From Melioribacteraceae bacterium (GTDB taxonomy: Bacteria > Bacteroidota > Ignavibacteria > Ignavibacteriales > Melioribacteraceae), in the NCBI GenBank assembly GCA_035362835.1, contig DAOSDY010000002.1:689692-753691 (forward strand): a DNA stretch of 64,000 nucleotides, read 5' to 3'. The notes beneath the pieces were generated by a model. The model was not told the DNA's origin and searched no databases. It saw nothing but the letters and a program-made list of their open reading frames with translations. Below, in pieces: positions 34,818 through 44,400 of the stretch (within the stretch, counting starts at the first letter, position 1; each line of letters opens with the position of its first letter). The position numbers and the translations under genes were made by a program.

Positions 34818-34846
34818 AATATATCTAAAGAGAATACTCAAATCAA
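34818..34846 (-). promoter_or_regulatory. Candidate sigma-70-type promoter for the ABC pair and pccB
   Basis: On the minus strand TTGATT (34846-34841) and TATATT (34823-34818) are spaced 17 bp apart in the 68-bp gap after the MBL gene. AT-rich surroundings make chance matches likely. Confidence 0.4.
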
Positions 34847-34856
34847 ATAGATATTT

Positions 34857-35498
34857 TTATTGGAAGAAAGGATTATGATTTCTTTCCCGGCCGATAGTAC
34901 TTTCCGCTTCATGTCCGGGATAAATCCTGATATCATCCGGCAGCACAAATAATTTATTTCTGATCGAATCGATCAGTGTCTTATAGTCTCCTCCCCATAA
35001 ATCGGTTCGCCCGATACTTCCTTTGAATAATACGTCGCCGGTAAAACAGATTTTTTCGGATTCGAAGTAGAGACAGAATTCACCGGGAGAATGGCCGGGA
35101 GTAAACAGAAACTTACCGATTGCCGAACCAATTATTAGCTCACTGTCCTCAGATATCAGTTTATCGGGTTTCGGAGATGGAGTTAATTCAGTGCCGTAAA
35201 GTTTACCTTGCTCAATCATCATATCAAGAAGAAAAACATCATCAGGTGGAACCATAAAAACAGGATTATATTTTTCCTTAATAAACGCATTGCCAAATAT
35301 ATGATCGATATGGCAGTGAGTATTAATAAGGAATTTCAGCCGAATCTTATTGTCACCAATAAATTTCTCAATCATTTTCTGTTCATTACTGTCATAGCAT
35401 CCCGGATCTATTATCGCGCCGTCCAGATTTTGATCGTCATAAATTATATATGTATTCTCAAGAAAAGGATTAAAAGTAAATCGTTTTACGAGAAGCAT
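34857..35498 (-). CDS. MBL-fold metallo-hydrolase (glyoxalase II-like)
   Basis: 213 residues. The zinc-binding motif is NTHCHIDHIFGN (H61, H63, D65, H66), with later ligands in FTPGHSPGE, FTGDVLF and YPGHEAEST. The set defines the hydroxyacylglutathione hydrolase/persulfide-dioxygenase-like branch; residues GRTDLWGGD are common in the short bacterial YcbL type, which can act on thioesters. Exact substrate not determined. It starts 6 bp after the aroC stop, so is co-transcribed with it. Confidence 0.85.
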   Translation of the reverse strand: MLLVKRFTFNPFLENTYIIYDDQNLDGAIIDPGCYDSNEQKMIEKFIGDNKIRLKFLINTHCHIDHIFGNAFIKEKYNPVFMVPPDDVFLLDMMIEQGKLYGTELTPSPKPDKLISEDSELIIGSAIGKFLFTPGHSPGEFCLYFESEKICFTGDVLFKGSIGRTDLWGGDYKTLIDSIRNKLFVLPDDIRIYPGHEAESTIGRERNHNPFFQ

Positions 35499-35504
35499 AT
35501 TGGT

Positions 35505-36698
35505 TTACCGGAAGTTTTTCCTAATACGGTTAAATAATTTTTGAGTGTAATTAATATAATTGTCCCTGGTTTCTTCGATTGAGTCTCCGCCGAATTTATT
35601 CATAAAATGTTTAGCAAGGATCCAGGCAGTCATAGACTCAGCGATTACAGCGCATGCAGGAACAGCGACAAAATCGCTCCGCTCTCTGCGGGCATCAATC
35701 TCCCTCATTGTTTTCAGATTGACCGTTTTTACCGGAGACATAAGAGTCGCAATAGGTTTCATCGCAGCGCGGATAATAAGAGGCAACCCGTTTGATATTC
35801 CACCTTCAATGCCGCCCGCCCGATTAGTTTTTCTTGTTAGCTGATTTCCCCTCAAAGAAATCTGGTCATGCACTTCAGAACCCAAAAGACCACTTGAATG
35901 GAAGCCATCTCCAATCTCAACTCCTTTTACGGCATTAATCGACATGATCGATTGTGCAATATCAGCATCCAGGCGGGAATCATATGATGAAAAACTACCG
36001 AGGCCTACCGGGAGACCCGTGGCAATTACGAAAAAAGTACCGCCGAGAGTATCACCCTTTTTCTTTGCCGATTTTATTTTTCTAATAATCTTTTCTTCGT
36101 GGTCCTTTTCAAGTACTCTTACCTGGCTATTATCAGCCTTATTGCTAAGATTTTTTATATCAATTTTTATTTTCCTGAACGGATCATAATTTTTCAACGG
36201 ATAAACTCCGCCAATACTTTCAACAAAACTCCCGATCAATATTCCAAATTCAGCCAGGAAAATTCTTGCAATAGAACAGGCAGCTACTCTTGCCGCTGTT
36301 TCCCGAGCGCTGGATCTTTCAATGGAATTTCTTATATCATCAAAGTTGAATTTGGCAACACCTACTAGGTCTGCATGTCCGGGGCGCGGTACGGATATTT
36401 TTTCAACTTCACTGCCTTTACCATCAATGCTCATAATCGATCTCCAGTTTTCCCAGTCTTTATTCCATATTATCATAGAAATTGGAGAACCGATAGATTT
36501 GCCGAATCGAACACCGGAGATTATTTCCGCCCTGTCCGATTCTATCTTCATCCTTAATCCGCGTCCGTATCCTCCCTGTCGTCTTATCAATTGAGCATTA
36601 ATTTCGTCAAGTTTGATATTTAGATTTGAAGGGAAACCGGAGACAATTGTAACAAGTCCTTTTCCGTGAGATTCGCCTGCAGTTTTAAAGTCGATCAT
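35505..36698 (-). CDS. aroC: Chorismate synthase
   Basis: 397 residues. Final step of the shikimate pathway: removes phosphate from EPSP to give chorismate, using reduced FMN. Signature segments: GESHGKGLVTIVSGFPS at the N-terminus, GYGRGLRMKIESD, RPGHADLVG, RSSARETAARVAACSIAR, GGIEGGISNGLP and RAAMKPIATL, including the catalytic histidines. It is separated from the degQ gene upstream by a strong terminator, so has its own promoter. Confidence 0.97.
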   Translation of the reverse strand: MIDFKTAGESHGKGLVTIVSGFPSNLNIKLDEINAQLIRRQGGYGRGLRMKIESDRAEIISGVRFGKSIGSPISMIIWNKDWENWRSIMSIDGKGSEVEKISVPRPGHADLVGVAKFNFDDIRNSIERSSARETAARVAACSIARIFLAEFGILIGSFVESIGGVYPLKNYDPFRKIKIDIKNLSNKADNSQVRVLEKDHEEKIIRKIKSAKKKGDTLGGTFFVIATGLPVGLGSFSSYDSRLDADIAQSIMSINAVKGVEIGDGFHSSGLLGSEVHDQISLRGNQLTRKTNRAGGIEGGISNGLPLIIRAAMKPIATLMSPVKTVNLKTMREIDARRERSDFVAVPACAVIAESMTAWILAKHFMNKFGGDSIEETRDNYINYTQKLFNRIRKNFR

Positions 36699-36730
36699 TC
36701 AACACTTTCTAAAATTTGTTCATAAATATA

Positions 36731-36762
36731 AAAAAAAAGCGTCCTAATAATGGACGCTTTTT
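36731..36762 (-). terminator. Rho-independent terminator after degQ
   Basis: On the minus strand an 11-bp stem AAAAAGCGTCC / GGACGCTTTTT with a 7-nt loop ends in nine T. It lies 22 bp after the degQ stop. The opposite strand also ends in five T, so it could act both ways. Confidence 0.9.
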
Positions 36763-36784
36763 ACATAATCTGATGAAATGACTA

Positions 36785-38290
36785 TTATTTGGGAATCTCA
36801 ACCCCGACAAGTCTGGAGGTACCCTGATTATCGAGAATAATTCTCAATAGAACCGCCTGACCTTTTTTGCTATCGAGAATCGATTGAAGATCGGAGACAT
36901 TATTAATCTCCTTCTTATCCGCGGAAGTGATAACCATTCCTTTCAATATTCTCTGGTTGTATGCTTTACTGAAATTCTTAACATCACTAACTATAACGCC
37001 GTTATCAACTTTGAATTCTTTAAGCTCAGGTTCAGTCATATTTCTAACAGTCATTCCGAGATCGCCGAAAGTCACTTCTTTAAGATCCTTGTTGTTCTCC
37101 TTTTTATTCTTATTCGCGGCAGTCACAACTTTTTTATCATCATCTTCATCACGCGATTTAAGAGTAACATATCGTTCAACCTCTTTTCCGTCACGGAAGA
37201 GTGTAAGTCTAACCTGGGAACCTGCACGTTTTGAAGCGACATAAGACTGAAGTTCATTCGGCTGATTAACCTCACGGTCATCGACTTTCAGAATAATATC
37301 TCCCTGTTTAATATCCTCTTTTTCAGCAGCACCGCCTTTAACAATATCCTGAACAATAACACCTTTTGGTTCTTTCATACCGAGAGCTTTGGCCGTTGAT
37401 GCATCGATCTCGGCAATACTTACACCAATGTAGCCGCGGCTTACTTTACCGTTGGCAATTAAGTCATTGGCCACAGATTTTGCCAGATTAACGGGAATTG
37501 CAAAACCGTATCCGATGTAACGCTGAGTCATCCCGTCTGTCGCTATTGCACTATTAACTCCAATGACGGATCCATTGAGGTCAACTAGTGCCCCACCGCT
37601 ATTGCCCGGATTGATAGCTGCATCAGTCTGGATGAAATTTTCAATCCCGTAACCGTTCTCGTCGCGAATGATATTTATGTTTCTTCCGGTCGCACTTATA
37701 ATTCCGGCAGTAACAGTCGATGTTAGAGAAAGCGGGTTTCCGATTGCCATAACCCACTGACCAACTTTAATCTGGTCTGAGTCCCCAAGATATGCTTCAG
37801 GAAGACCGCTCGCTTCAATTTTTATTACAGCCAGATCTGTTAGAGGGTCCGTACCAACAACTTCAGCGTCATATTCTCTTTTGTTATGCATTGAAACACG
37901 AACCTGGCTCGCATTTTCAACGACATGATTATTAGTTAGAATATATCCGTCATCGCTTATGATAATGCCGCTTCCACCGCCCTGCTGTTCGCGGGGTACA
38001 TCATCCCTGAAAGGGAAAAAGAAATGAAATCCCTCAGGCAAATTGTTTTTTGCTTTTGATACTACACTTATCTGGACAATTGAAGGAGTCACTTTGTCGG
38101 CGACCTGGACAAAAGCATTATTAAAAGCTTGAGCCTGCTGGTCAATCTGTTCAAACGGCGGTTTCGATGCACCTATTTGAATATCAGCATAACCAGGTCT
38201 TACCAGACCAAATCCGGAGACAAGAATTGCCCCGAAAACAATCCCAATAAACACCAATGAGATAGTACCGATTAAATTTTTTCTGCGCAT
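36785..38290 (-). CDS. degQ: Do/DegQ-family periplasmic serine protease
   Basis: 501 residues. N-terminal membrane anchor or signal (6-30), then a trypsin-like domain with the triad His122 (TNNHVV), Asp152 (TDLAVIKI) and Ser231 (GNSGGALV). Two PDZ domains follow (about 275-365 and 400-498), with a charged, Lys-rich linker between them. It should degrade or refold damaged envelope proteins. An AGGAGG site lies 10 bp upstream of the ATG. It is the last gene of the pfkB-mtnA-recO-degQ unit, 20 bp after recO. Confidence 0.95.
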   Translation of the reverse strand: MRRKNLIGTISLVFIGIVFGAILVSGFGLVRPGYADIQIGASKPPFEQIDQQAQAFNNAFVQVADKVTPSIVQISVVSKAKNNLPEGFHFFFPFRDDVPREQQGGGSGIIISDDGYILTNNHVVENASQVRVSMHNKREYDAEVVGTDPLTDLAVIKIEASGLPEAYLGDSDQIKVGQWVMAIGNPLSLTSTVTAGIISATGRNINIIRDENGYGIENFIQTDAAINPGNSGGALVDLNGSVIGVNSAIATDGMTQRYIGYGFAIPVNLAKSVANDLIANGKVSRGYIGVSIAEIDASTAKALGMKEPKGVIVQDIVKGGAAEKEDIKQGDIILKVDDREVNQPNELQSYVASKRAGSQVRLTLFRDGKEVERYVTLKSRDEDDDKKVVTAANKNKKENNKDLKEVTFGDLGMTVRNMTEPELKEFKVDNGVIVSDVKNFSKAYNQRILKGMVITSADKKEINNVSDLQSILDSKKGQAVLLRIILDNQGTSRLVGVEIPK

Positions 38291-38310
38291 TTATTAAATA
38301 CCTCCTGATT

Positions 38311-39048
38311 TTAAATTAATTCTAATGATTTTAATCCTTTGAATTCAGTGAGATTATACTTTAGAAATTTTGTCATCATCTGCAGAATCCGATCAAGATC
38401 TCTTGATAAGTATTTAACATCATTTTTTCTCTGGTTTAGACAAATATATAATTTGAAAAGTTCCTTATTAATTTCAGTATGAACTAGACGGTCCTGACAG
38501 CATTCCTGGCATACAAATCCCGAATCGTAATTAAAAGCCAGGTCCTGTTCGGTGGTTAAAATCCTTCCACAGACGGAACAGTTTTCATAATGTATTGCGT
38601 AACCAATCTCTTTAATGAAAAAAATGAAATATTTTGTAAATGTATATTTGGGATCGGCAGTTTGAATATTCAAAAGTTCAAGTGCTTTTACAGTTCCGGT
38701 AAATAATCTTGTATGGGCTTCATTTTCCGCTGTTAAACCGGATAGAAGTTCAACAATTGCTTGAGCGTATTGCATCCTTTCGAGGTCGTCTTTAACTACG
38801 GTGAAGTGATTTAATAAATCAATTTCCCTGACTAACTGGATATCCCTGTTCTCCTTTTTATAAATAACAATTTGAACATAATTGAATGTATCCAATGCCG
38901 CACCGGTTCTGGATTTAGGGGATCTGGCTCCTTTAATAATGGCTGATATTTTTCCGTAATCGTAAGTAAAGAAATGAACTATCCGGCTCGAATCCCCGAA
39001 ATCGAGTTTACGTAAGACAATTGCTTCGGTTTTTATAAGTTCAGACAT
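38311..39048 (-). CDS. recO: DNA repair protein RecO
   Basis: 245 residues. RecO loads RecA onto SSB-coated DNA together with RecR. The N-terminal OB fold reads TEAIVLRKLDFGDSSRIV, followed by SAIIKGARSPKSR; the helical C-terminal part holds a four-cysteine zinc site, CSVC near 158 and CQEC near 185. Its ATG overlaps the mtnA stop by 8 bp. No functional link to mtnA is expected; the coupling is likely only an operon arrangement. Confidence 0.92.
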   Translation of the reverse strand: MSELIKTEAIVLRKLDFGDSSRIVHFFTYDYGKISAIIKGARSPKSRTGAALDTFNYVQIVIYKKENRDIQLVREIDLLNHFTVVKDDLERMQYAQAIVELLSGLTAENEAHTRLFTGTVKALELLNIQTADPKYTFTKYFIFFIKEIGYAIHYENCSVCGRILTTEQDLAFNYDSGFVCQECCQDRLVHTEINKELFKLYICLNQRKNDVKYLSRDLDRILQMMTKFLKYNLTEFKGLKSLELI

Positions 39049-40051
39049 TTTCGAATCTGTATGGAGGATAATGAACAGACTTTTCCGTAATAATTGAAGT
39101 AATGTATTGATTAGGAGTTACATCGAATGCCGGACAAAATGCATCATATTCCGATGATGTAATATGACAACCGTTCATTTCAAATAATTCCATTTTATTT
39201 CTTAATTCGATTTTAAATTCCGATCCTGTTTTAGAATTAAAGTCGATTGTCGTTGAAGGCGCTGCAATATAAAATGGTATTTTGTGATGAAGAGCTAGAA
39301 CAGATAAATGATAAGTGCCGATCTTATTGGCTGCATCCCCGTTCAATGCGATACGGTCGGCTCCGGTTATTATTAGATCTATATTTCCTTCTTTCATCAA
39401 TACCGCGGCTGTTGAATCTGCAATAATTTTGAAGGGAATACCGAGTCTGTTTAACTCCCAGGCGGTTAGCCTTGAACCCTGAAACAATGGACGTGTTTCA
39501 TCAACATATACAAATTCGACAAGACCGTTTTCATATCCTCTCTTAATTACACTTAATGCTGTCCCGTCACCGCCTGTTGCCAGTGCACCTGTATTGCAAT
39601 GTGTGAGCACAGCTGATTTCTTTTTTAATATCTGCTGCCCATTCACACCTATACTCCGGCACATTTCAATATCATCTTCATGAATTTCAATTGCTTTGGA
39701 AATCAATACATTATAAATATCCATACGACCAGAAGACCTGTCAAACAGGTCCTTCATCATATTCAAAGCATAAAATAAGTTTACAGCAGTTGGACGCGTT
39801 ATTATCAGTCTGTTATATGCTTCGTAGAAATCTGACTTAGGTTCCTTTTCGGATTTTTTAACTGAAAGGGCAAGTGCATAAGCCGCTGCAATCCCGATTG
39901 CAGGTGCACCGCGTACTTCTAATCTTTCAATAGCTGATGCAATCCTGTTATAATCATCGGTTATTATGTACTCTAAATTGAGAGGAAGCAGGGTCTGGTT
40001 TATGATGTGCAGCTTTTCCTCTTTAAATTCGAGCGAACGTATAAGTGTCAT
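39041..40051 (-). CDS. mtnA: S-methyl-5-thioribose-1-phosphate isomerase
   Basis: About 336 residues. Isomerises methylthioribose-1-phosphate to methylthioribulose-1-phosphate in methionine salvage. Active-site residues are present: Cys152 in THCNTGALATGG and Asp232 in TGADRIALNGDAANKIG; the RGAPAIG loop lies near 48. The ATG at 40051, 1 bp after the kinase stop, gives the normal family N-terminus (MTLIRSLEF); an upstream TTG at 40084 would overlap the kinase and is less likely. The kinase just upstream could supply its phosphorylated substrate. Confidence 0.93.
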   Translation of the reverse strand: MTLIRSLEFKEEKLHIINQTLLPLNLEYIITDDYNRIASAIERLEVRGAPAIGIAAAYALALSVKKSEKEPKSDFYEAYNRLIITRPTAVNLFYALNMMKDLFDRSSGRMDIYNVLISKAIEIHEDDIEMCRSIGVNGQQILKKKSAVLTHCNTGALATGGDGTALSVIKRGYENGLVEFVYVDETRPLFQGSRLTAWELNRLGIPFKIIADSTAAVLMKEGNIDLIITGADRIALNGDAANKIGTYHLSVLALHHKIPFYIAAPSTTIDFNSKTGSEFKIELRNKMELFEMNGCHITSSEYDAFCPAFDVTPNQYITSIITEKSVHYPPYRFENV

Positions 40052-40052
40052 C

Positions 40053-40961
40053 TTAACTGAAACTGGATAGTTCTCTAAATTCAATAAACCTGTTATGGAT
40101 CTCCAGAAAACTCAAATTCTCCAATCCTTTTGTACTGAATTTTTCGACACAGAAGGAAGCCATCACCGATCCGTATATAACCGCGCGTTTGAGGTTCTCG
40201 AAAGTAAATTCCCTGTTCTTATGTAGGTAACCCGTAAATCCTCCGGCGAAGGCGTCGCCTGCGCCTGTTGGATCGAAGATATTCTCCATCGGATATGCCG
40301 GTGCAGAGAAAATAGTATTATCTCCGAACAGAAGAGCACCGTGCTCACCCTTCTTGATGATCAGATACTTTGGACCCATCTTTGAAATTTTATGTGCAGC
40401 TTTTATAAGGTTCGGCTCATTCGAAAGTAAGCGTGCTTCCGAATCGTTTATTATTAGAACATTTACTCTCTTGAGGACTGTAAGCAGTTCGTCGTAAGCA
40501 CCGTTAATCCAGAAATTCATCGTATCGCAAACAACAAATTTGGGTGCGGTTAACTGATCAAGAACATCGTTCTGAAGAGAAGGGGCTATATTTCCAAGGA
40601 CAATAAAGCTGCTCTTTTTATGTCTCTCCGGAATTACCGGTTTAAATTGTTCGAACACATTTAAATGTGTAAAAAGCGAGTCCCTTACGTTCAAATCGTA
40701 GTGGTACCGGCACCCGTACCGGAATGTTTTTGCTCCTTCAACAATCTGCAGTCCTTCAAGGTCGACATTATGATTTTCCAGCATACGAATATGTTCGCTG
40801 TTAAAATCAGTCCCCACTACACCAACAATACTAACCGGGCCGGTAAAATAAGATGCGGCAAGTGAAATATATGTAGTTGAACCTCCGAGAGCGTTTTCGA
40901 TCTTATCGAAGGGTGTTTCAATATCATCCAGACCAATTGATCCAACGACTAAAAGTCCCAA
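40053..40961 (-). CDS. PfkB-family carbohydrate/nucleoside kinase
   Basis: 302 residues of the ribokinase fold. N-terminal GSIGLDDIETP and the catalytic anion-hole motif DPTGAGDAFAGGF (Asp base about residue 238) are intact, as is the GG lid motif NALGGST. Substrate is not fixed by sequence: position directly ahead of mtnA suggests methylthioribose, adenosine or another methionine-salvage nucleoside or sugar. Start is TTG at 40961 behind an AAGGA; an ATG nearby is out of frame. Confidence 0.85.
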   Translation of the reverse strand: MGLLVVGSIGLDDIETPFDKIENALGGSTTYISLAASYFTGPVSIVGVVGTDFNSEHIRMLENHNVDLEGLQIVEGAKTFRYGCRYHYDLNVRDSLFTHLNVFEQFKPVIPERHKKSSFIVLGNIAPSLQNDVLDQLTAPKFVVCDTMNFWINGAYDELLTVLKRVNVLIINDSEARLLSNEPNLIKAAHKISKMGPKYLIIKKGEHGALLFGDNTIFSAPAYPMENIFDPTGAGDAFAGGFTGYLHKNREFTFENLKRAVIYGSVMASFCVEKFSTKGLENLSFLEIHNRFIEFRELSSFS

Positions 40962-41018
40962 TTCATATTCCTTCTGTTTTGATGCGTTAATATATATAAA
41001 ACCGGAAGATTTTTTTGA

Positions 41019-41480
41019 TTACCGGAAATTTATTTCGTTGAAGTATAGGACCGGATTTTCAGATTCGAAATACTGATAAATCGTATCGACTGATTTTCTC
41101 TGGCCGTTCCATGCAAGAAGAGATTTTGCTTTTTCTTTATCGACCCATTGATATTCCGAGTGTTCCGATGAAATTACAACTGCGTCGTTATTAACAAGAG
41201 CTGCAAAAACCGGTATCATAAACAAAGCATCCTTCTCGGGTGAGTAGAATGAATTTACATTCGGGACAACCCATAATTTTTCCGGTGTTAATCCTGTCTC
41301 CTCTTTAATTTCGCGTAGAGCGGTATCGTAAGCTTTTTCTCCTTCATCAATGGAACCTGTAACCATTTGCCAGATTCCGCCGTAGTTTTCGTTTTCAGAT
41401 CTTTTCAGTAAAAGAAATTCTATTCCATCGTTTTGCTTTCTAAAAACGTGGGCTTCAATTAAACCTGATGTTACTTTCAT
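41019..41480 (-). CDS. Nudix hydrolase
   Basis: 153 residues with a complete Nudix box at 42-64: G-x5-E-x7-REIKEETGL, which binds the metal for pyrophosphate-bond cleavage. Flanking segments (IWQMVTGSIDEGE; EYQWVDKEKA) recall the dihydroneopterin-triphosphate pyrophosphatase/NudB branch, but many specificities share this. It begins 18 bp after the end of the giant outer-membrane protein gene and so probably shares its transcript. Confidence 0.88.
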   Translation of the reverse strand: MKVTSGLIEAHVFRKQNDGIEFLLLKRSENENYGGIWQMVTGSIDEGEKAYDTALREIKEETGLTPEKLWVVPNVNSFYSPEKDALFMIPVFAALVNNDAVVISSEHSEYQWVDKEKAKSLLAWNGQRKSVDTIYQYFESENPVLYFNEINFR

Positions 41481-41498
41481 ATGATCCCAGAAAATAAT

Positions 41499-44400
41499 TT
41501 AAAAATAAGCTCTTGCCTCTGCTCTCATTGTATGAATTACTCTTCCGCCGCCGTGAATTCTTCCGTCGTAACTGAATGAAGTCTGGACATAACTTGCAAT
41601 CTTATAATCGAAAAAGACCCTCCAAAAATAATTTTTACCGATCACATTTCCTTGAGTAATTTCAAACGGAAGATTTCCCGTTAGGTCTTTTCCGGTTAAC
41701 TCAGTTCTTTCGGTTTCAAACCTTATACGCCCCAAATTAGCAAGCGAGACATAAATTCTCAAAACAATTGAGTTCTGATCCACTACAGACGGTTTAAAAG
41801 GATATTTATCCTCGCTCCTGGCAACCTGAACTTTTAGTCCCGCCTCAATACTGTTTACCGGACGGTATGTAAACTCCGTCACCACATCATTCCTGTAAAC
41901 TTCTCTTGCCCGGTTTGAAGATGGCGGTGAGAGAAGGTTATCGATCTGATTTGTAATCTCAGTCTGATTATTTATTCCCTCAACAAGTTTTAACCTGAGT
42001 CTGACCGACCTTTCCCTGAAGAATCCCTTTTCCAGTCCTGCGGCATACTGATTAAGATTTCGTTTCTGCAGATAGCGGATTCTGATTGAAAACTCATTGT
42101 TGAACTGAAACAGATTTATATCGTTCTGAAACAGTTGAGAACCTCTTACAGTAGTTGAATCATTAAGAAAACTAGAAAGATGGATAAGATAGATTTTGTC
42201 TGTCTCATTATCTCTGCTGTTCTCTTCTATTCGCCATGAAGTTTCCGTTGACACAGCTTTAAGAATTCTTGATAACAGATCTTCACCATTTATGATTCTG
42301 TTAAAATCAATTTTCCATCTGGTATTTGTTTTCAGATCGATTACAGGAAATAGCTGGTCGGTTGGAGTGGTAATTACAATGAATTCTCCGTCGTAGGATG
42401 TAAGCTGGAATTCATTTTCTTCAGCAATTCCGTTGTTGTTTAGGTCACCAAGATAAATATAATTGCCCGTACCAAACGGTACTTTTACAAAGACTTTTTC
42501 GAGGCTGGCGGATTGTTCAGTCGATGCCTGGTAGAACAGCTCGCCGGTAATAAAACTGTTCCAGAAGTTGAAACGGTTCTGGGATAAAAAGAGAACAGTT
42601 TCGTTATCGGAGTAACCGATCTGTATGAAATTATCTGTATACTTTTTATTCCTGTAGGTGATATTGATGTTCGAGGAAACTTCCCGTAATCCTTTTAAAG
42701 ATATCTGAATCTGCTTCATATCCGTCTTCGACTGGAGTACCATAGTTCGATTAAGCGGGAAAGATTCCTCCCTATAAGAGTAGAGTGCTCGTATATCGAT
42801 CGCATTTAAAGGAGAAAGTTCTACGAACGGTGCAGTTTCAACATACTTAAGACTTGTGGCGAGAAGTGAATCATTAAAAAAATCATTTTTGTTTTCATAG
42901 ATAAAATTAAATCCGGGCTTTATAAAACCGAAAGAATAGTAGCCGCTTCCATTCTGACGATTCCAGTCGGTTGAAATGTCGTCGTTTTTTGAATTAACAT
43001 AATCCAGATTATATTCAGCCGAGAAGTTACTGCCGTCACCAATTTTCATAACCGAATTGATTCTATCCGATTCAAAACGGTCACCCTGTTTTATGTATCC
43101 GTACTTTGATATAAGTGAGATATTTTCAGCAGGGATAAGGTCCAGGTTAATTTCTCTTAAGTTTTGATCGGAATTAGGAGCAGCGGATAAATTATAATGG
43201 CGTTTAAATTCAACATCATCAATCCTGTCCAGCGAAGAATACCTCCCTTGAATAAAACGGTCTTTCAAACCGAATCCGACTTTTCCCAGTGATAAAGTTC
43301 CTATTTCAATTCTCCTTGGTGAAAATAATAACTCAAGTTTTCTGGCATAACCAGTATTCTGGTCATCATCTAATCCTGAGAACCTGTTCCGGTCCCAGGA
43401 ACTTCCTGAGAGTTCTATGTTCAATTTTGAACCTTCAAAAAGATCCGCATTCACGAAAAACGACCCCACCTGTTTTAATTCAGGCATCGGAAGAAAAACA
43501 ACAGGCAAATAATTTCCGTTATCAATGCCGGCAAATTTATATTTTCCCAGACTCTCTTTTATGTAGTCACCTTTCTTATCACCGACGTAACTGAAAGTGA
43601 CCTTATAAATTGATGAGGAATTTCCCGGAGAATAAACATAGAATGTGTAAGGCTCCATATTTATTGTAGTATCAACCCTGGAGTAAACACCTGAAATATT
43701 TCCGAGTGAATCAGGCGGCGCAAGCGTTACACCTGATCGGGACGCGAGCGTTCTGTCGTTACCGGCAATACGGAGAATTTCGAAGTCGGAGTCCGACAAG
43801 CTTATTTCAATCGGGTTATCCTGATCATCGGCCTCACGGAAAAAACTTGCTCCTATGGTTAATGAATTATTCAAGAGACTTGTTTGATAATCAGCCCCCG
43901 AAAAATTCCTTCTGAATTGCTGGTCAGTGTATTCATAATCGATCGAAATGCGGCTGGCGGATGTTATAATCCTTTTAGGTGTGAAAATTATTTCCGAGAT
44001 GGAATAATCAATAATATAATCGTTATTCTCACCCCGTTTTAATTCGAGTCCGTCCAGAAATACTTTTTCACTTCCTGCAATAACAATAATTTCACGTTCG
44101 TTATTTACTCCGGTTAAACGATATGGCCCCTGATTCCCATCCAGTCCGTTAAACTGAAGGGTATTGAATTTCCCTCGTGAACCCGCTACTAATACAGATC
44201 CGGTATGATTATCAAAAGTGAAATCTCCTTTTAATCCCTGGAGTTTTCTGGTAATCTGAGAAAATTCACTTCTACTGGTGTTTAATTCATAATCTCCGAA
44301 AGTACCTGTCGCGTTTTTATGCTTTACCTCTATGAATACTTTATCGAGTTCTTCAAGAGTCTCTGTATTCCCTTCGGGTTGAATAGGAGTATTTTCATCT

